A DNA stretch of 64,000 nucleotides from Sedimentibacter acidaminivorans (GCF_017873955.1 NZ_JAGGKS010000004.1:124001-188000), one strand, 5' to 3'; positions 47,341 through 56,385 are shown, numbered from the stretch's first letter. The notes: generated from the sequence alone by a model not told the origin. Numbers and translations are program-made.

Positions 47341-49182
47341 ATGGATCAAAAAGGAATGCTTTCTATCGAAAGTAGAAATGTATTTAACATACTAAAAAAA
47401 TGGCTATACACAGAACAAGATATCGTTTTTCGTGAATTAATATCCAATGCTTGCGATGCTATAGAAAAATTATCAAAGATTAAAGAAAAAGAGAGAAGTT
47501 CAACAGTATATAAAGGTAATATTTCTGTAAAATTAGATATTAATAAAAACTGTCTCATAATAAGCGATAATGGAATAGGAATGACAGAGGAAGAAGTTCA
47601 AAAATATATAAATCAAATTGCTTTTTCAGGAGCAACAGATTTTATAAATAATAATAATCAAACTGGAAACGATACAATAATTGGTCATTTTGGAGTTGGT
47701 TTTTATTCTTCATTTATGATTAGTGATCATGTTGCCATTGAGACAAAATCCTATCAAGAAAATGAACAAGCTGTACGTTGGGATTGTCTTGTAGACATGT
47801 CCTTCTCTATGAAGGAAGGGTGCAAATCAGAAACTGGCACAGATGTCATTCTTTATCTAAATGATAGTAGCCCGTATTTTAAAAAACCAACGCTCATATT
47901 TGATATAATAAAAAAATATTTCATTTTGTCTAAAACAGAAATTTACTTTGAAGCTCCTAATATACAAAAGCAACTTGTAAATATCACTGAGCCAATTTTT
48001 AGGTTAAATGAAAATCTAATAAATCAAGTTGAAATGAATTCATTTTATCGTGAGTTCTTTAGTGACATATCTGATCCTTTATTCTGGTTTAAATTTGAAA
48101 GTGTCGATATAGGCGTAAAAGGTATATTATTTTTCAGAAATACAAAAAACAACACAGAGGAATTAGATGGAAAAATAAAGGTTTTCAGTAAAGGAGTATA
48201 CATAGGAGAAAACATAAGCGAACTCATACCAAAATTCGTAAATCTTCAAAACGGAATTATTGAATGTGATAACCTTCCTCTTGTAGTATCAAGAAACTCA
48301 ATTCGTGAAGAAAATTCTAAAGAAAACATCGTAGATCTTATAAATGAATGCCTTTCACAAGAGGTAACTATTTACCTTAATAATATGTTTGAACAGCACA
48401 GAGATAAGTATGAAGCTTATTGGCCAAATATCAATGCATTTGTAAAATACAGCATACTTCAAGACAAAATATTTGCATCTGTTATGGCTAAAAAAGCTAT
48501 ATTTATGGATTTAAGTGGAAAATACTATACTATCAATGAATATATCGAAAAAAGTAAAAACACTGAAACAAAGGAAGTATATTATTCATCTGATGCTGTT
48601 GAACAATCATACTATATAGGAATTTTCAAGCGTTGCGGTCTAAATGCACTTTTGTTTGACCATGTGATTGACCAGCCTTTTATGCGAAAATATGAAGTAA
48701 TAAATCCTTCCCTGAAATTTATAAGAATTGATTCTAATATTGAAGCCCTTTTCAATGGAGAAATTAAGGAGGAAGACAAAGAAAATGCAGAAGTGGTTAC
48801 GAACAAGATAAAAAAGTTTCTTGGCAGCAGGCTTGGAAACATAAGATTAAAAGCCTCTAGTCTTCAACATGAAAGTATATCCATTTTAATAATCAATGAT
48901 GAAAAATCAAGAAGATTGGCAGATATGATGGAGATTTATGGTTTAATTAATGCTACAGATTTTACAGCTAGAGAACTTCAATCCAAAAGCACTCTGCTCA
49001 TAAACCTGAATAATGACATTGTTAGATTTATCCTTTGCTCAGATAATGAAGATCTCCTGAATATTATTATTAATCAACTGTTTGATTTAGCTTTATTAAA
49101 CCAACAGGCTTTAGAACCCGAAGATATTGAAAGCTTCGTCAACAGAAGCGAAAATTTGCTCATTAGAACAATAAAGAAGTAA
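47341..49182 (+). CDS. htpG: HtpG/Hsp90-family chaperone
   Basis: ATP-dependent chaperone of 613 residues. The GHKL ATPase motifs are RELISNACDAIEKL, DNGIGMT and GHFGVGFYSSFM at residues about 30-120, and the middle-domain RNSIREE (catalytic arginine loop) is present. The C-terminal dimerisation domain is divergent and short. ATG start behind GCGAGG. It is placed inside a catabolic island and not with other heat-shock genes; no CIRCE is seen. It may serve one of the island's enzymes or may only be a neighbour. Confidence 0.92.
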   Translation: MDQKGMLSIESRNVFNILKKWLYTEQDIVFRELISNACDAIEKLSKIKEKERSSTVYKGNISVKLDINKNCLIISDNGIGMTEEEVQKYINQIAFSGATDFINNNNQTGNDTIIGHFGVGFYSSFMISDHVAIETKSYQENEQAVRWDCLVDMSFSMKEGCKSETGTDVILYLNDSSPYFKKPTLIFDIIKKYFILSKTEIYFEAPNIQKQLVNITEPIFRLNENLINQVEMNSFYREFFSDISDPLFWFKFESVDIGVKGILFFRNTKNNTEELDGKIKVFSKGVYIGENISELIPKFVNLQNGIIECDNLPLVVSRNSIREENSKENIVDLINECLSQEVTIYLNNMFEQHRDKYEAYWPNINAFVKYSILQDKIFASVMAKKAIFMDLSGKYYTINEYIEKSKNTETKEVYYSSDAVEQSYYIGIFKRCGLNALLFDHVIDQPFMRKYEVINPSLKFIRIDSNIEALFNGEIKEEDKENAEVVTNKIKKFLGSRLGNIRLKASSLQHESISILIINDEKSRRLADMMEIYGLINATDFTARELQSKSTLLINLNNDIVRFILCSDNEDLLNIIINQLFDLALLNQQALEPEDIESFVNRSENLLIRTIKK

Positions 49183-49196
49183 AAAAACACCATTTT

Positions 49197-49230
49197 AAAA
49201 AACTACCTAGATTATAAAAGGTAGTTTTTT
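49197..49230. terminator. Bidirectional terminator between htpG and a convergent gene
   Basis: AAAAAACTACCT and AGGTAGTTTTTT form a perfect 12-bp stem around a ten-base loop, so it can end both convergent transcripts. Confidence 0.9.
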
Positions 49231-49233
49231 GTT

Positions 49234-50244
49234 TTATGAAATTCTTTCAAGCCATCCTTTTACAGTGTTTACTTTCTCCAGTTGGTCTAATCCCTCTAAA
49301 ATTACAAGGAAGTCCTTTATATAAACAATATACCTTTCATCCATATGAAGGGAATACACATTTATCAAATAATTAATAACTTCACTTATTTCCTCTGACT
49401 TAGTTTGATACATTTGCCTAGAATTTTTTTTAATTACCATTTTTAAATTTACTGTTGTAATCTGATAAATTATTTCTTCAAATTTTTGTAATTCACAACA
49501 ACCCATTATGCCATAGTATATTCTTAGCATATCCCTAGTCATATCACTGGACCAAGGTTTTTTCTCGGTTGCATAATAAAGAGATAAAAGTTTAGCAAGA
49601 AAAACCCAATCATAATGAACTGTACTACTGATATCTAAATTTATATAATGATCAACTTCCACAATATAATGATAAATAATTCCTTTGTTCACTGCAGATT
49701 TAAGCTCCCCTTCGTAAAACTTTTCGTTCATATCGTTATCTCTCTTGTATATAGAAATTGTTGAACCCTGAACATACGTTTCAAATTTTAGTTCCTCAAA
49801 TCCAACAATTTTATCCTTTATAGTTTGATCATCAACTATATCTAAGATATCTTTTTCCTCTTTATTTAAACCTGATAGTGAATACTCCTCCTCTATATAA
49901 TTCAAAACCCCTTTAATATCATCTCTGTCATAATATGTATAACGCTGATTTCCCTTTAACTTTACAATTATAATTTTTAATCCTAATAAGTATTGAACAA
50001 AATCTTCTTTCTCTAAGTCCCTGCAAGCCATTTTATAAATACTACTATAAGTTAATCCTGTAATATCCATCCTAAATACAAAATTATCAGCTGCAGTATA
50101 GTATTTATGTTCAAATACTTCTTTTGAAAAATACTCATCTTCAATATATTTAATAACGTTATTAAAATCTCTTAAAATAATCAAACTTCCTATACGATGA
50201 AATTTAATGATATTTTGTTTATTTATCCTTAGGCTATTGTCCAT
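49234..50244 (-). CDS. Hypothetical protein, 336 residues
   Basis: I do not recognise this protein. It is soluble, charged (rich in Glu, Lys, Asp, Tyr, Ile) and mostly helical by composition, with no signal peptide, membrane segment or cysteine motif. It might have two repeat-like halves, each with an NYIEEEY or NYLINVYS helix end, but this is weak. ATG start behind AAAGGAG. It is convergent with htpG and divergent from the dehydrogenase gene, so the 265 bases before it hold promoters for both. Confidence 0.7.
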   Translation of the reverse strand: MDNSLRINKQNIIKFHRIGSLIILRDFNNVIKYIEDEYFSKEVFEHKYYTAADNFVFRMDITGLTYSSIYKMACRDLEKEDFVQYLLGLKIIIVKLKGNQRYTYYDRDDIKGVLNYIEEEYSLSGLNKEEKDILDIVDDQTIKDKIVGFEELKFETYVQGSTISIYKRDNDMNEKFYEGELKSAVNKGIIYHYIVEVDHYINLDISSTVHYDWVFLAKLLSLYYATEKKPWSSDMTRDMLRIYYGIMGCCELQKFEEIIYQITTVNLKMVIKKNSRQMYQTKSEEISEVINYLINVYSLHMDERYIVYIKDFLVILEGLDQLEKVNTVKGWLERIS

Positions 50245-50383
50245 TTGAATCTCCTTTTTTATTTTAATATAAAATAGTATTTATATTATAATCATTAAAA
50301 TAGGTTAATATATTTAATTCAAAATACTAAATTTAACATCTTAATTATTATAGCAGAATATTCTTAACTTTTCTATAATGTAC

Positions 50384-50441
50384 ATGGATATTTATCCATA
50401 CGAAATTAGCATTATACAATCCATTTTACTTTTGCTATAAT
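50384..50441 (+). promoter_or_regulatory. Promoter/operator module C (dehydrogenase gene)
   Basis: ATTATACAATCC (50411-50422), 13 bases, TATAAT (50436-50441) repeats the layout of modules A and B on the plus strand. An additional perfect palindrome ATGGATA-TT-TATCCAT lies at 50384-50399. It is about 65 bases ahead of the dehydrogenase start codon. It links this gene to the hydrolase regulon. Confidence 0.68.
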
Positions 50442-50509
50442 GATAATCTAGAATTTATATTACATACTAACATCAAAATTTATTTAGAATCCCATAGGAG
50501 GTATAAAAA

Positions 50510-51271
50510 ATGAAAAAACTAGAAGGCAAAATTGCCATAATTACAGGTGGAAATTCAGGAATAGGACGCGCAACTGCTGAACTTTTTTGTAAAGAAGGTG
50601 CTAAAGTAGTAATAGCATCAAGACGTTCTGAAAAAAATAATGAGACAGTAAATGAAATCACATCTCAAGGTGGAGAAATTATGGCTATTATGGCTGATGT
50701 TTCTAAAAAAGATGACTGTAAAAAGATAGTTGATGAAACAATCAAAAAATATGGACACATAGATGTCTTAGTAAATAATGCTGGTATTGCAGACAAGCAT
50801 ATGCCTATAAATCTTTGCACTGAAGAATGGTATGAATATGTGTGCATGGTTGATCAGTTTTCTGTTTTCTATATGACAAAATATGTATTAGAATATATGG
50901 AAAGGGAAGGAAAAGGCTCAATAGTAAACATATCTTCTATAGGCAGTCAGGGTGTAGCAGGTATTTCTTACAGTGCAGCTAAGGCAGCAGTAAACAGTAT
51001 GACTAAAAATGTAGCCCTTCAATATTCTCCTACAGAAATTCGTTGCAACGCAGTTGCACCAGGGCCAACACCAACTCCATTGAATGCGGCTGAACAATTC
51101 AAGCAATTTAATCAAGAATTTGCAGCAGCCTGTGCAAAACATATAGATGTTGAACTTCCAGAAGCTCAGGCAAGTGATCAAGCTGAAGCAATTTTATTTT
51201 TTGCTAGTGATGCTTCAAGAGCAATTACTGGCCAAATTTTATATGTTGATCACGGTACTACTTTATATTAA
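50510..51271 (+). CDS. Short-chain dehydrogenase/reductase
   Basis: NAD(P)-dependent oxidoreductase of 253 residues. Rossmann motif TGGNSGIGRATAE, then NNAGIAD, catalytic Ser in NISSIGS and YSAAKAAV with Tyr and Lys. ASRRSE after the second strand suggests NADP preference. ATG start behind AGGAGG. By module C it may belong to the diketone pathway, either reducing an aromatic triol/diol ring (phloroglucinol reductase is an SDR) or oxidising a 3-hydroxy acid. Both are inferred. Confidence 0.93.
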   Translation: MKKLEGKIAIITGGNSGIGRATAELFCKEGAKVVIASRRSEKNNETVNEITSQGGEIMAIMADVSKKDDCKKIVDETIKKYGHIDVLVNNAGIADKHMPINLCTEEWYEYVCMVDQFSVFYMTKYVLEYMEREGKGSIVNISSIGSQGVAGISYSAAKAAVNSMTKNVALQYSPTEIRCNAVAPGPTPTPLNAAEQFKQFNQEFAAACAKHIDVELPEAQASDQAEAILFFASDASRAITGQILYVDHGTTLY

Positions 51272-51284
51272 ATAAGCTTCAGAA

Positions 51285-51306
51285 GGGCGGGTATATAAAC
51301 CCGCCC
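51285..51306. repeat. GC-rich palindrome after the dehydrogenase gene
   Basis: GGGCGGGT-ATATAA-ACCCGCCC is an 8-bp perfect stem-loop of unusual GC content in this AT-rich window, followed by CCTACG. It may be a terminator without T run or a copy of a dispersed palindromic element. Confidence 0.55.
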
Positions 51307-51339
51307 CTACGTTAGATTCTAATTATTGTCTCGACACTG

Positions 51340-51957
51340 TTATTGTTTTCTACGTTCTATTATTTTTTTCAGTTCTTTTTCTTTTTCTTCTATGATTAAT
51401 TTTTTATTCACTTTTAGTTCTATTTCTAACATGTTGATTAGTTCATCAGCAAATCTCAATTTCCATTCTGTCATTATGGGATTGTATGTTAAGGCATATG
51501 CTACTAGCTTTCCCAAATCAGATTCTATTTTACCTTCGCATGATTGTTCAAAGTCAATTCCATATATTTCTCCATTTTTTATAATGAAATTTCTAAAATT
51601 TACATCAGAAATAATAATTCGTTTTTTGTAATAGTTAAAAGTTACATCATAGAACTTTTTCAACCACATGCACAATTTTATAATTATATTTTTGTAATCA
51701 CATGAATTATCTACTTCAATTTGCTCATACCAATCTAGTAAAGTTAAATCTCCTAGGTCTTCCAATTCTAGTGTATTATTTTCTTTAGAAATAATATTTG
51801 GAACATTAATATTTTGATTTTTCAATAAAATTAAGAAATCTTCTTCTTTTCTCATATCGGATATATTCATAAATGTTTTTGAAATATATTTTTTATCACC
51901 ATCTATAATTCTATAAACATCATTTCTCTTACTCAGTAGTTTTATCTTCTGATACAT
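51340..51957 (-). CDS. Small kinase-like protein (APH/lipopolysaccharide-kinase fold)
   Basis: A 205-residue protein of protein-kinase-like fold. The catalytic loop is SDVNFRNFI at about residues 116-124, keeping Asp and Asn but with Ser for His, and the metal site is YGIDFEQSC. The ATP lysine is probably in KKYISKTFM. It lacks a long C-lobe. Its start lies inside the end of the MobB-like gene (16-base overlap, GGAGA before the ATG), so they are translationally coupled. A role in phosphorylating a cofactor precursor or sugar is possible; the substrate is unknown. Confidence 0.68.
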   Translation of the reverse strand: MYQKIKLLSKRNDVYRIIDGDKKYISKTFMNISDMRKEEDFLILLKNQNINVPNIISKENNTLELEDLGDLTLLDWYEQIEVDNSCDYKNIIIKLCMWLKKFYDVTFNYYKKRIIISDVNFRNFIIKNGEIYGIDFEQSCEGKIESDLGKLVAYALTYNPIMTEWKLRFADELINMLEIELKVNKKLIIEEKEKELKKIIERRKQ

Positions 51958-52688
51958 ATTTCTATGTCTCCATTTTCAAAATATCCATCTAATTCTTTGG
52001 CTACAGCTTCAACTGTATTTTGTAATATTTGTTGTACGAAGGGAACCATTTTGATTTCTTTTCCATTTATTTTAAGTGATACCTCTTGATTATCCAATAA
52101 GCATTCACTTCTTTTTGCTTTTTTTCCTAATATTAATGAGCTTAATTCTCTACATGTATGTCCGCATTTTTGACAGCATTCATCTTTCATATCAGGTAAC
52201 AATTTAAATACCTTTTCTTCTATTAAATCTACTAATTTATCCACATGTGTAATTGAATTTATAACTGGTATTCCTTTATATTCTGTCATAGAATTCGATA
52301 TTTGTCCAGAAATTGCAAATGTAGTTTCATCAATTCTATCTTCTATACCCTTTATATCATGTGCTGTTACAATTTTTGGTGCCGATGTATCTCTAACACC
52401 TTCCATAACAACATAGTCATGGTCATAAAATTTCAAAATTTCATTTACACTTAATTTATGTTGGTACATTATATCTGTTTCATAGTGACCTCTTGCAGTA
52501 ACTAAGCTAGATCCTGCTTCTTTATGTCTGCTTGTATTTGTTCCATCTGCATCTATTTTAAACTCTTCAAAATGAATTTCTTTTATAGTACCTACTGTAT
52601 AATTTCTTTTTACTAGTTCTTTTATTATGTTTTCTATAGTTGTGGTCTTGCCTGTACTTGATGTGCCTATTACTGAAAAACCTTTCAT
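51942..52688 (-). CDS. MobB-like P-loop GTPase
   Basis: A 248-residue protein with P-loop GTSSTGKTTTIE at the N-terminus and the MobB-family arrangement DYVVMEGVRD. A cysteine group CCQKCGHTCRELSSLIL lies near residue 171, as in clostridial MobB-type proteins. MobB proteins assist in adding GMP to molybdopterin. Here it is coupled with a kinase and follows the ECF transporter, and no other molybdenum cofactor gene is in the window. ATG start behind AGAGG. Confidence 0.8.
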   Translation of the reverse strand: MKGFSVIGTSSTGKTTTIENIIKELVKRNYTVGTIKEIHFEEFKIDADGTNTSRHKEAGSSLVTARGHYETDIMYQHKLSVNEILKFYDHDYVVMEGVRDTSAPKIVTAHDIKGIEDRIDETTFAISGQISNSMTEYKGIPVINSITHVDKLVDLIEEKVFKLLPDMKDECCQKCGHTCRELSSLILGKKAKRSECLLDNQEVSLKINGKEIKMVPFVQQILQNTVEAVAKELDGYFENGDIEICIRR

Positions 52689-52724
52689 TTTACACCTCTT
52701 TATTTATAAAGTTGTAGTTAATTT

Positions 52725-53462
52725 TTACATTGCTTTAATTAAAATAAATAAAATAGTAACTACTATACTTGAAGCTATAATTAAATAGTCTAGTCTATTC
52801 ATTTTTAAAACCATATAGCTTGTTCTAGTTGAATATGCTCTAAACCCTCTCATTTCCATAGCTAATGACAACTCTCTTGCTTTTAATATGGAATTAGTTA
52901 CAATTGGAAGCATTATATATTTATAAATTTTTATTTTCTTTATAAGTTTAACTTTTTTTATATCTATTCCTCTAAGTTGTATTGCAATTATCATATCGGA
53001 CATTTCTTCTTTTAAAATTGGAAGAAATCTAATTGCAATCGAAACCATGAATGCTATTTCATATGGACATTTCCACTGAACTAACCCCTGTACTATTTCT
53101 CTGCTAGTAGATGTTGTAATTATTGTAGCTGATACAACTATTATGCTTATCCTTAGAATAAATTGCAAGGCACTCCTAATACCGTAATCTGTAATAATCA
53201 CAATATTATGAAATTTTAAAATAGGCTGTCCCATTTTTATAAACATACTCTGAGCTATTGCTATAAAAACCATTAAAATAAATACTTTTTTTAATTTAAA
53301 AAACACAACAGCTACATCACTTTTGATTAGCAGTGAAACTGAAAGGGATATTAACAAAATTATAAAAAGCATCGATATTTCATTATATATCAAAGCTAAA
53401 GTAGATAATAATAGCACTATGACAAGTTTTGGACGAGGATCAATTTTATAATCTTTTATCAC
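52725..53462 (-). CDS. ecfT: ECF transporter transmembrane subunit T
   Basis: A 245-residue membrane protein with five or six helices and the coupling-helix motif near the C-terminal half seen as SMAMEMRGFRAYSTRTSY, typical of EcfT (the ARG motif). The start is GTG at 53460-53462, inside the end of the second ATPase gene (17-base overlap). It links the S component to the two ATPases. Confidence 0.9.
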   Translation of the reverse strand: MIKDYKIDPRPKLVIVLLLSTLALIYNEISMLFIILLISLSVSLLIKSDVAVVFFKLKKVFILMVFIAIAQSMFIKMGQPILKFHNIVIITDYGIRSALQFILRISIIVVSATIITTSTSREIVQGLVQWKCPYEIAFMVSIAIRFLPILKEEMSDMIIAIQLRGIDIKKVKLIKKIKIYKYIMLPIVTNSILKARELSLAMEMRGFRAYSTRTSYMVLKMNRLDYLIIASSIVVTILFILIKAM

Positions 53463-54129
53463 TTATAATTTCCCCTTCCTCCATATTTATAATTCTATCT
53501 CCATGCCTTTCCATAAAATAATCATTGTGAGTTATTATTAAAAAACCTATTTTTTCAGCCCTTAATTTATCCATTACTTGAGATAAAATTTCTACTCTTT
53601 CACTATCTAAGGATGCTGTAGGCTCATCTAATATAATATATTCAGGCTTATTCATTAAAACAGATGCTATGGCAAGCCTTCTTTTTTCTCCATAACTTAA
53701 AAAAAATGGGTAAGAATTTTTAACCTGGTTTAATTCAAACAGCTTAAGCATTTTTTCTGCTCGCTTATCTACTTCTTCTTTATCATAACCCTTAAGTATA
53801 AGTGGAAATACTAATTCATCCATAACAGAAGTAGAAAAAAGTTGTCTTTCAGGATATTGAAATACATATCCTATTTTTTCACCTATTTGCCCAAGAGTTA
53901 ATTTTTTTGTTTCTTGTCCAAATATTTCAATATAACCATTATTTGGCTTTAATATACCCATTATAAGTTTAGTTAACGTTGTTTTTCCGCATCCATTTTT
54001 CCCTGTAATTACAGTTGATTCATTAACATTCAGTTGTAATGAAAAGTTATTAAATACGCATCTTCCCTTTTGATATTTATATGTAATTTCATTTATTTCA
54101 ATATTATTTTTCTTAATATTAGTATTCAT
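53446..54129 (-). CDS. ecfA: ECF transporter ATPase (second)
   Basis: ABC ATPase of about 227 residues from ATG 54127-54129, with GGTGG before it. Walker A GKNGCGKTT, Q-loop in YVFQYPERQLFS, signature LSYGEKRRLAIAS and Walker B YIILDEPTASLD. The EcfA-type PERQLFS motif separates it from other ABC transporters. Starts sixteen bases after the first ATPase. Confidence 0.94.
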   Translation of the reverse strand: MNTNIKKNNIEINEITYKYQKGRCVFNNFSLQLNVNESTVITGKNGCGKTTLTKLIMGILKPNNGYIEIFGQETKKLTLGQIGEKIGYVFQYPERQLFSTSVMDELVFPLILKGYDKEEVDKRAEKMLKLFELNQVKNSYPFFLSYGEKRRLAIASVLMNKPEYIILDEPTASLDSERVEILSQVMDKLRAEKIGFLIITHNDYFMERHGDRIINMEEGEIISDKRL

Positions 54130-54144
54130 GGATACCACCAGTTT

Positions 54145-54792
54145 TTATATATTAATTACCCTATCGGCTATTTTCAAGTTTTCTATATCATGTTCAACAA
54201 TGATTATTGTCTTACCTTGTTTTTTTAAATTCATTAACAAGTTTTTGATGATTTCCTTACCACCTTCATCAATCCAAGACATTATTTCATCACAAATTAT
54301 TATTTTAGGATTTAGCATTAAAACAGAAGCTATTGCTATTAATTGCTGTTGTCCACCTGATAATGAATTAGGATTTTCATATCTATATTCTTCCATATTT
54401 ATTATTTTAAGTATTTCATCTATTCTCATGGCTATTTCGTTTCTATCCACGCAAAGATTTTCTGGTCCAAATGCTAGTTCATCTTCAATAGTTGGTGAAA
54501 AAAGCTGTGTTGATGGATTTTGAAATATTATTCCTATATTTGTAGCTATTTCTGCCCTTGACATAAGGCTAATGTCTTGTCCAAATATTTTGACCTCTCC
54601 ACTATATTCACCTTCGTATACATTAGGGATCAAACCACATATACAATTACATAGTGTGCTTTTTCCAGATCCACTCACCCCGCAAATAGCAAGTATCTCT
54701 CCTTGATTTACAATTAAATTTACATTTTCCAATGTCCTTTTTTGTACACTTTTATATTTAAAGTTTAATTTATTTAATTCTACTGCATTCAT
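54145..54792 (-). CDS. ecfA: ECF transporter ATPase (first)
   Basis: ABC ATPase of 215 residues: Walker A GVSGSGKST, Q-loop IIFQNPSTQLFSP, signature LSGGQQQLIAIAS, Walker B IIICDEIMSWID. The Walker B ends with a Glu followed by Ile-Met rather than Pro. It lacks the extra C-terminal domain of many EcfA proteins. Its start overlaps the previous gene's stop by four bases (ATGA). Confidence 0.92.
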   Translation of the reverse strand: MNAVELNKLNFKYKSVQKRTLENVNLIVNQGEILAICGVSGSGKSTLCNCICGLIPNVYEGEYSGEVKIFGQDISLMSRAEIATNIGIIFQNPSTQLFSPTIEDELAFGPENLCVDRNEIAMRIDEILKIINMEEYRYENPNSLSGGQQQLIAIASVLMLNPKIIICDEIMSWIDEGGKEIIKNLLMNLKKQGKTIIIVEHDIENLKIADRVINI

Positions 54793-55310
54793 TTTATTAC
54801 CTCAATTTTAGTTAGCCATTTACATCTTCTATTGCTAAATTTATCAGATACAACTATAGACTCATATGGCCCTCTTCCACCTTCATTCCTGCTTTTTAAA
54901 AACTTCCCATCTTTTTTATAGGTAATATAGACATTTTTATCTAATAGCACCTCTTCTATTGAATATGCAACAGAATATCCATCTACTGCGCTTAATATTA
55001 CAGCTTTTCTATCAGATAAATCAATATTATATTTATTGAAGATATCTTTTAATTGTGCTCCTGTATAATTATGTTCAACTGGGTCAGTTGTAGATGTATC
55101 TAGAACTGCCTTAAAATTTCCTACTGTGATATTGTTAATTTCATTAATTCCAACAACTACCTCATTATCTCCATCTACTAAAACTATTTCTGCATTTGCA
55201 AGAATTTCTTTTTGCTTTTGAATTGACGGTTGCGACAGTTTTATTGAAACAATCATAATAACAAATAACACTATTATCACTAATGAAACTACAAACACTC
55301 TTTTATTCAT
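54789..55310 (-). CDS. Membrane-anchored sulfite-oxidase-fold (molybdopterin-binding-like) protein
   Basis: A 173-residue protein with one N-terminal helix (residues 5-24) as membrane anchor and the rest outside the cell. The domain resembles the oxidoreductase molybdopterin-binding (SUOX) fold: AQLKDIFNKYNIDL, SAVDGYSVAYSIEEVL, RNEGGRGPYESIVVSD and ending RRCKWLTKIEVI. Cofactor-binding Cys of true SUOX enzymes is not evident, though a Cys lies in the last motif. It stands between the hydrolase and the ATPases of the ECF system. Confidence 0.75.
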   Translation of the reverse strand: MNKRVFVVSLVIIVLFVIMIVSIKLSQPSIQKQKEILANAEIVLVDGDNEVVVGINEINNITVGNFKAVLDTSTTDPVEHNYTGAQLKDIFNKYNIDLSDRKAVILSAVDGYSVAYSIEEVLLDKNVYITYKKDGKFLKSRNEGGRGPYESIVVSDKFSNRRCKWLTKIEVIK

Positions 55311-55311
55311 A

Positions 55312-56373
55312 TCATTCCCCTATTATAAAATATGGAACTATCATATCTTCCGACCTACACTCACCATGACTTCCACCATCTTCTGTATCATGCATACCGT
55401 GATCAGCTGTTAAAATTATAGATTTACCCCATACTTCACTTAGTTTTTGTATATAACCATCTACTTTATTTATGTAGCTTAATGTTTTCTCAGATTGAGT
55501 ACCATAGGCATGACCTCTATCATCTATTCCATGAAAATGTATAAATATTAAATCATTATCACCACTTACAGCATCTAGACAGCTATTGAACATCTCATCA
55601 TCTGTATCAGAATCCTTATTTAAATCTAAATGTAGAATTGGTTCTATTTCCGTATTGAGGATTTTTATATCACTTTCTAACAATATCGCTTTTTCCCCTT
55701 TTTCTAGAGCATATGCAAATATACTATTTACATTCATTTCACGCACACTCCTATCGTGAACACCATTTATATTAGGTGTTTGACCTGTAATCATGGCTGC
55801 ATATCCAGCATTAGTAACTGGAGTATAAACGCTAAGAGCTGTATGCTTATAATACTGACTTAAAAATGGTATATAATCTTTTTCTTTTGCTAATTTATAC
55901 TCATTGTATCCAAACCCATCTAACAAAACTACCATAAGCTTTTTATCATTATCTATATAATTTTTAATGTGATAATAAACATATGTAATGCTTTTATAAT
56001 TATCTGATAAATAAATACCCACAATATTTTCTATAATATTTTTTTTATCTATGGTAGCACAATATACTCCATCTTTATTTTTACCTATAAACACATCCGA
56101 GGTCATCTTGAAAGATTCTCCATCTGCTTTAATTACAGTTATATTTCCAATTGAAACATCACTAACAATGGATTTTAGCAAAATGTCCTTTTCAATTTGA
56201 GGCTCATAGTTTAGTAAATAATTTCGATTATCATCAAATATATTTATACTATGTTTTACATTTGTATCTTCAATTGTTTCTTTATAACCCATACTTAAAA
56301 ATATTTGATATCCTATCACAATAGCAAATATTATAAAAAGATCAGCAACAATAATTTTCATATTTTTATTCAT
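55312..56373 (-). CDS. Membrane-anchored alkaline-phosphatase-superfamily hydrolase (nucleotide pyrophosphatase-like)
   Basis: A 353-residue protein with an N-terminal helix (residues 6-25) and an extracytoplasmic type I phosphodiesterase/nucleotide pyrophosphatase domain. Metal motifs: VVLLDGFGYNEY, TPVTNAGYAAMITG with the nucleophile Thr, IHFHGIDDRGHAYG and ILTADHGMHDTEDGGSHGE. It directly follows the S component gene, which suggests it trims the transported compound (for example removes a nucleotide) before import. The substrate is inferred. Confidence 0.85.
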   Translation of the reverse strand: MNKNMKIIVADLFIIFAIVIGYQIFLSMGYKETIEDTNVKHSINIFDDNRNYLLNYEPQIEKDILLKSIVSDVSIGNITVIKADGESFKMTSDVFIGKNKDGVYCATIDKKNIIENIVGIYLSDNYKSITYVYYHIKNYIDNDKKLMVVLLDGFGYNEYKLAKEKDYIPFLSQYYKHTALSVYTPVTNAGYAAMITGQTPNINGVHDRSVREMNVNSIFAYALEKGEKAILLESDIKILNTEIEPILHLDLNKDSDTDDEMFNSCLDAVSGDNDLIFIHFHGIDDRGHAYGTQSEKTLSYINKVDGYIQKLSEVWGKSIILTADHGMHDTEDGGSHGECRSEDMIVPYFIIGE

Positions 56374-56385
56374 ACGTATGTCCCT

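Noticed and set aside
51942-52688. Annotation as a plain molybdopterin-guanine dinucleotide synthesis gene
   Set aside because: The motif set is MobB-like, but no mobA, moaA, moeA or molybdate transporter is in the window and its partner is a kinase. A firm role in that pathway is not supported.
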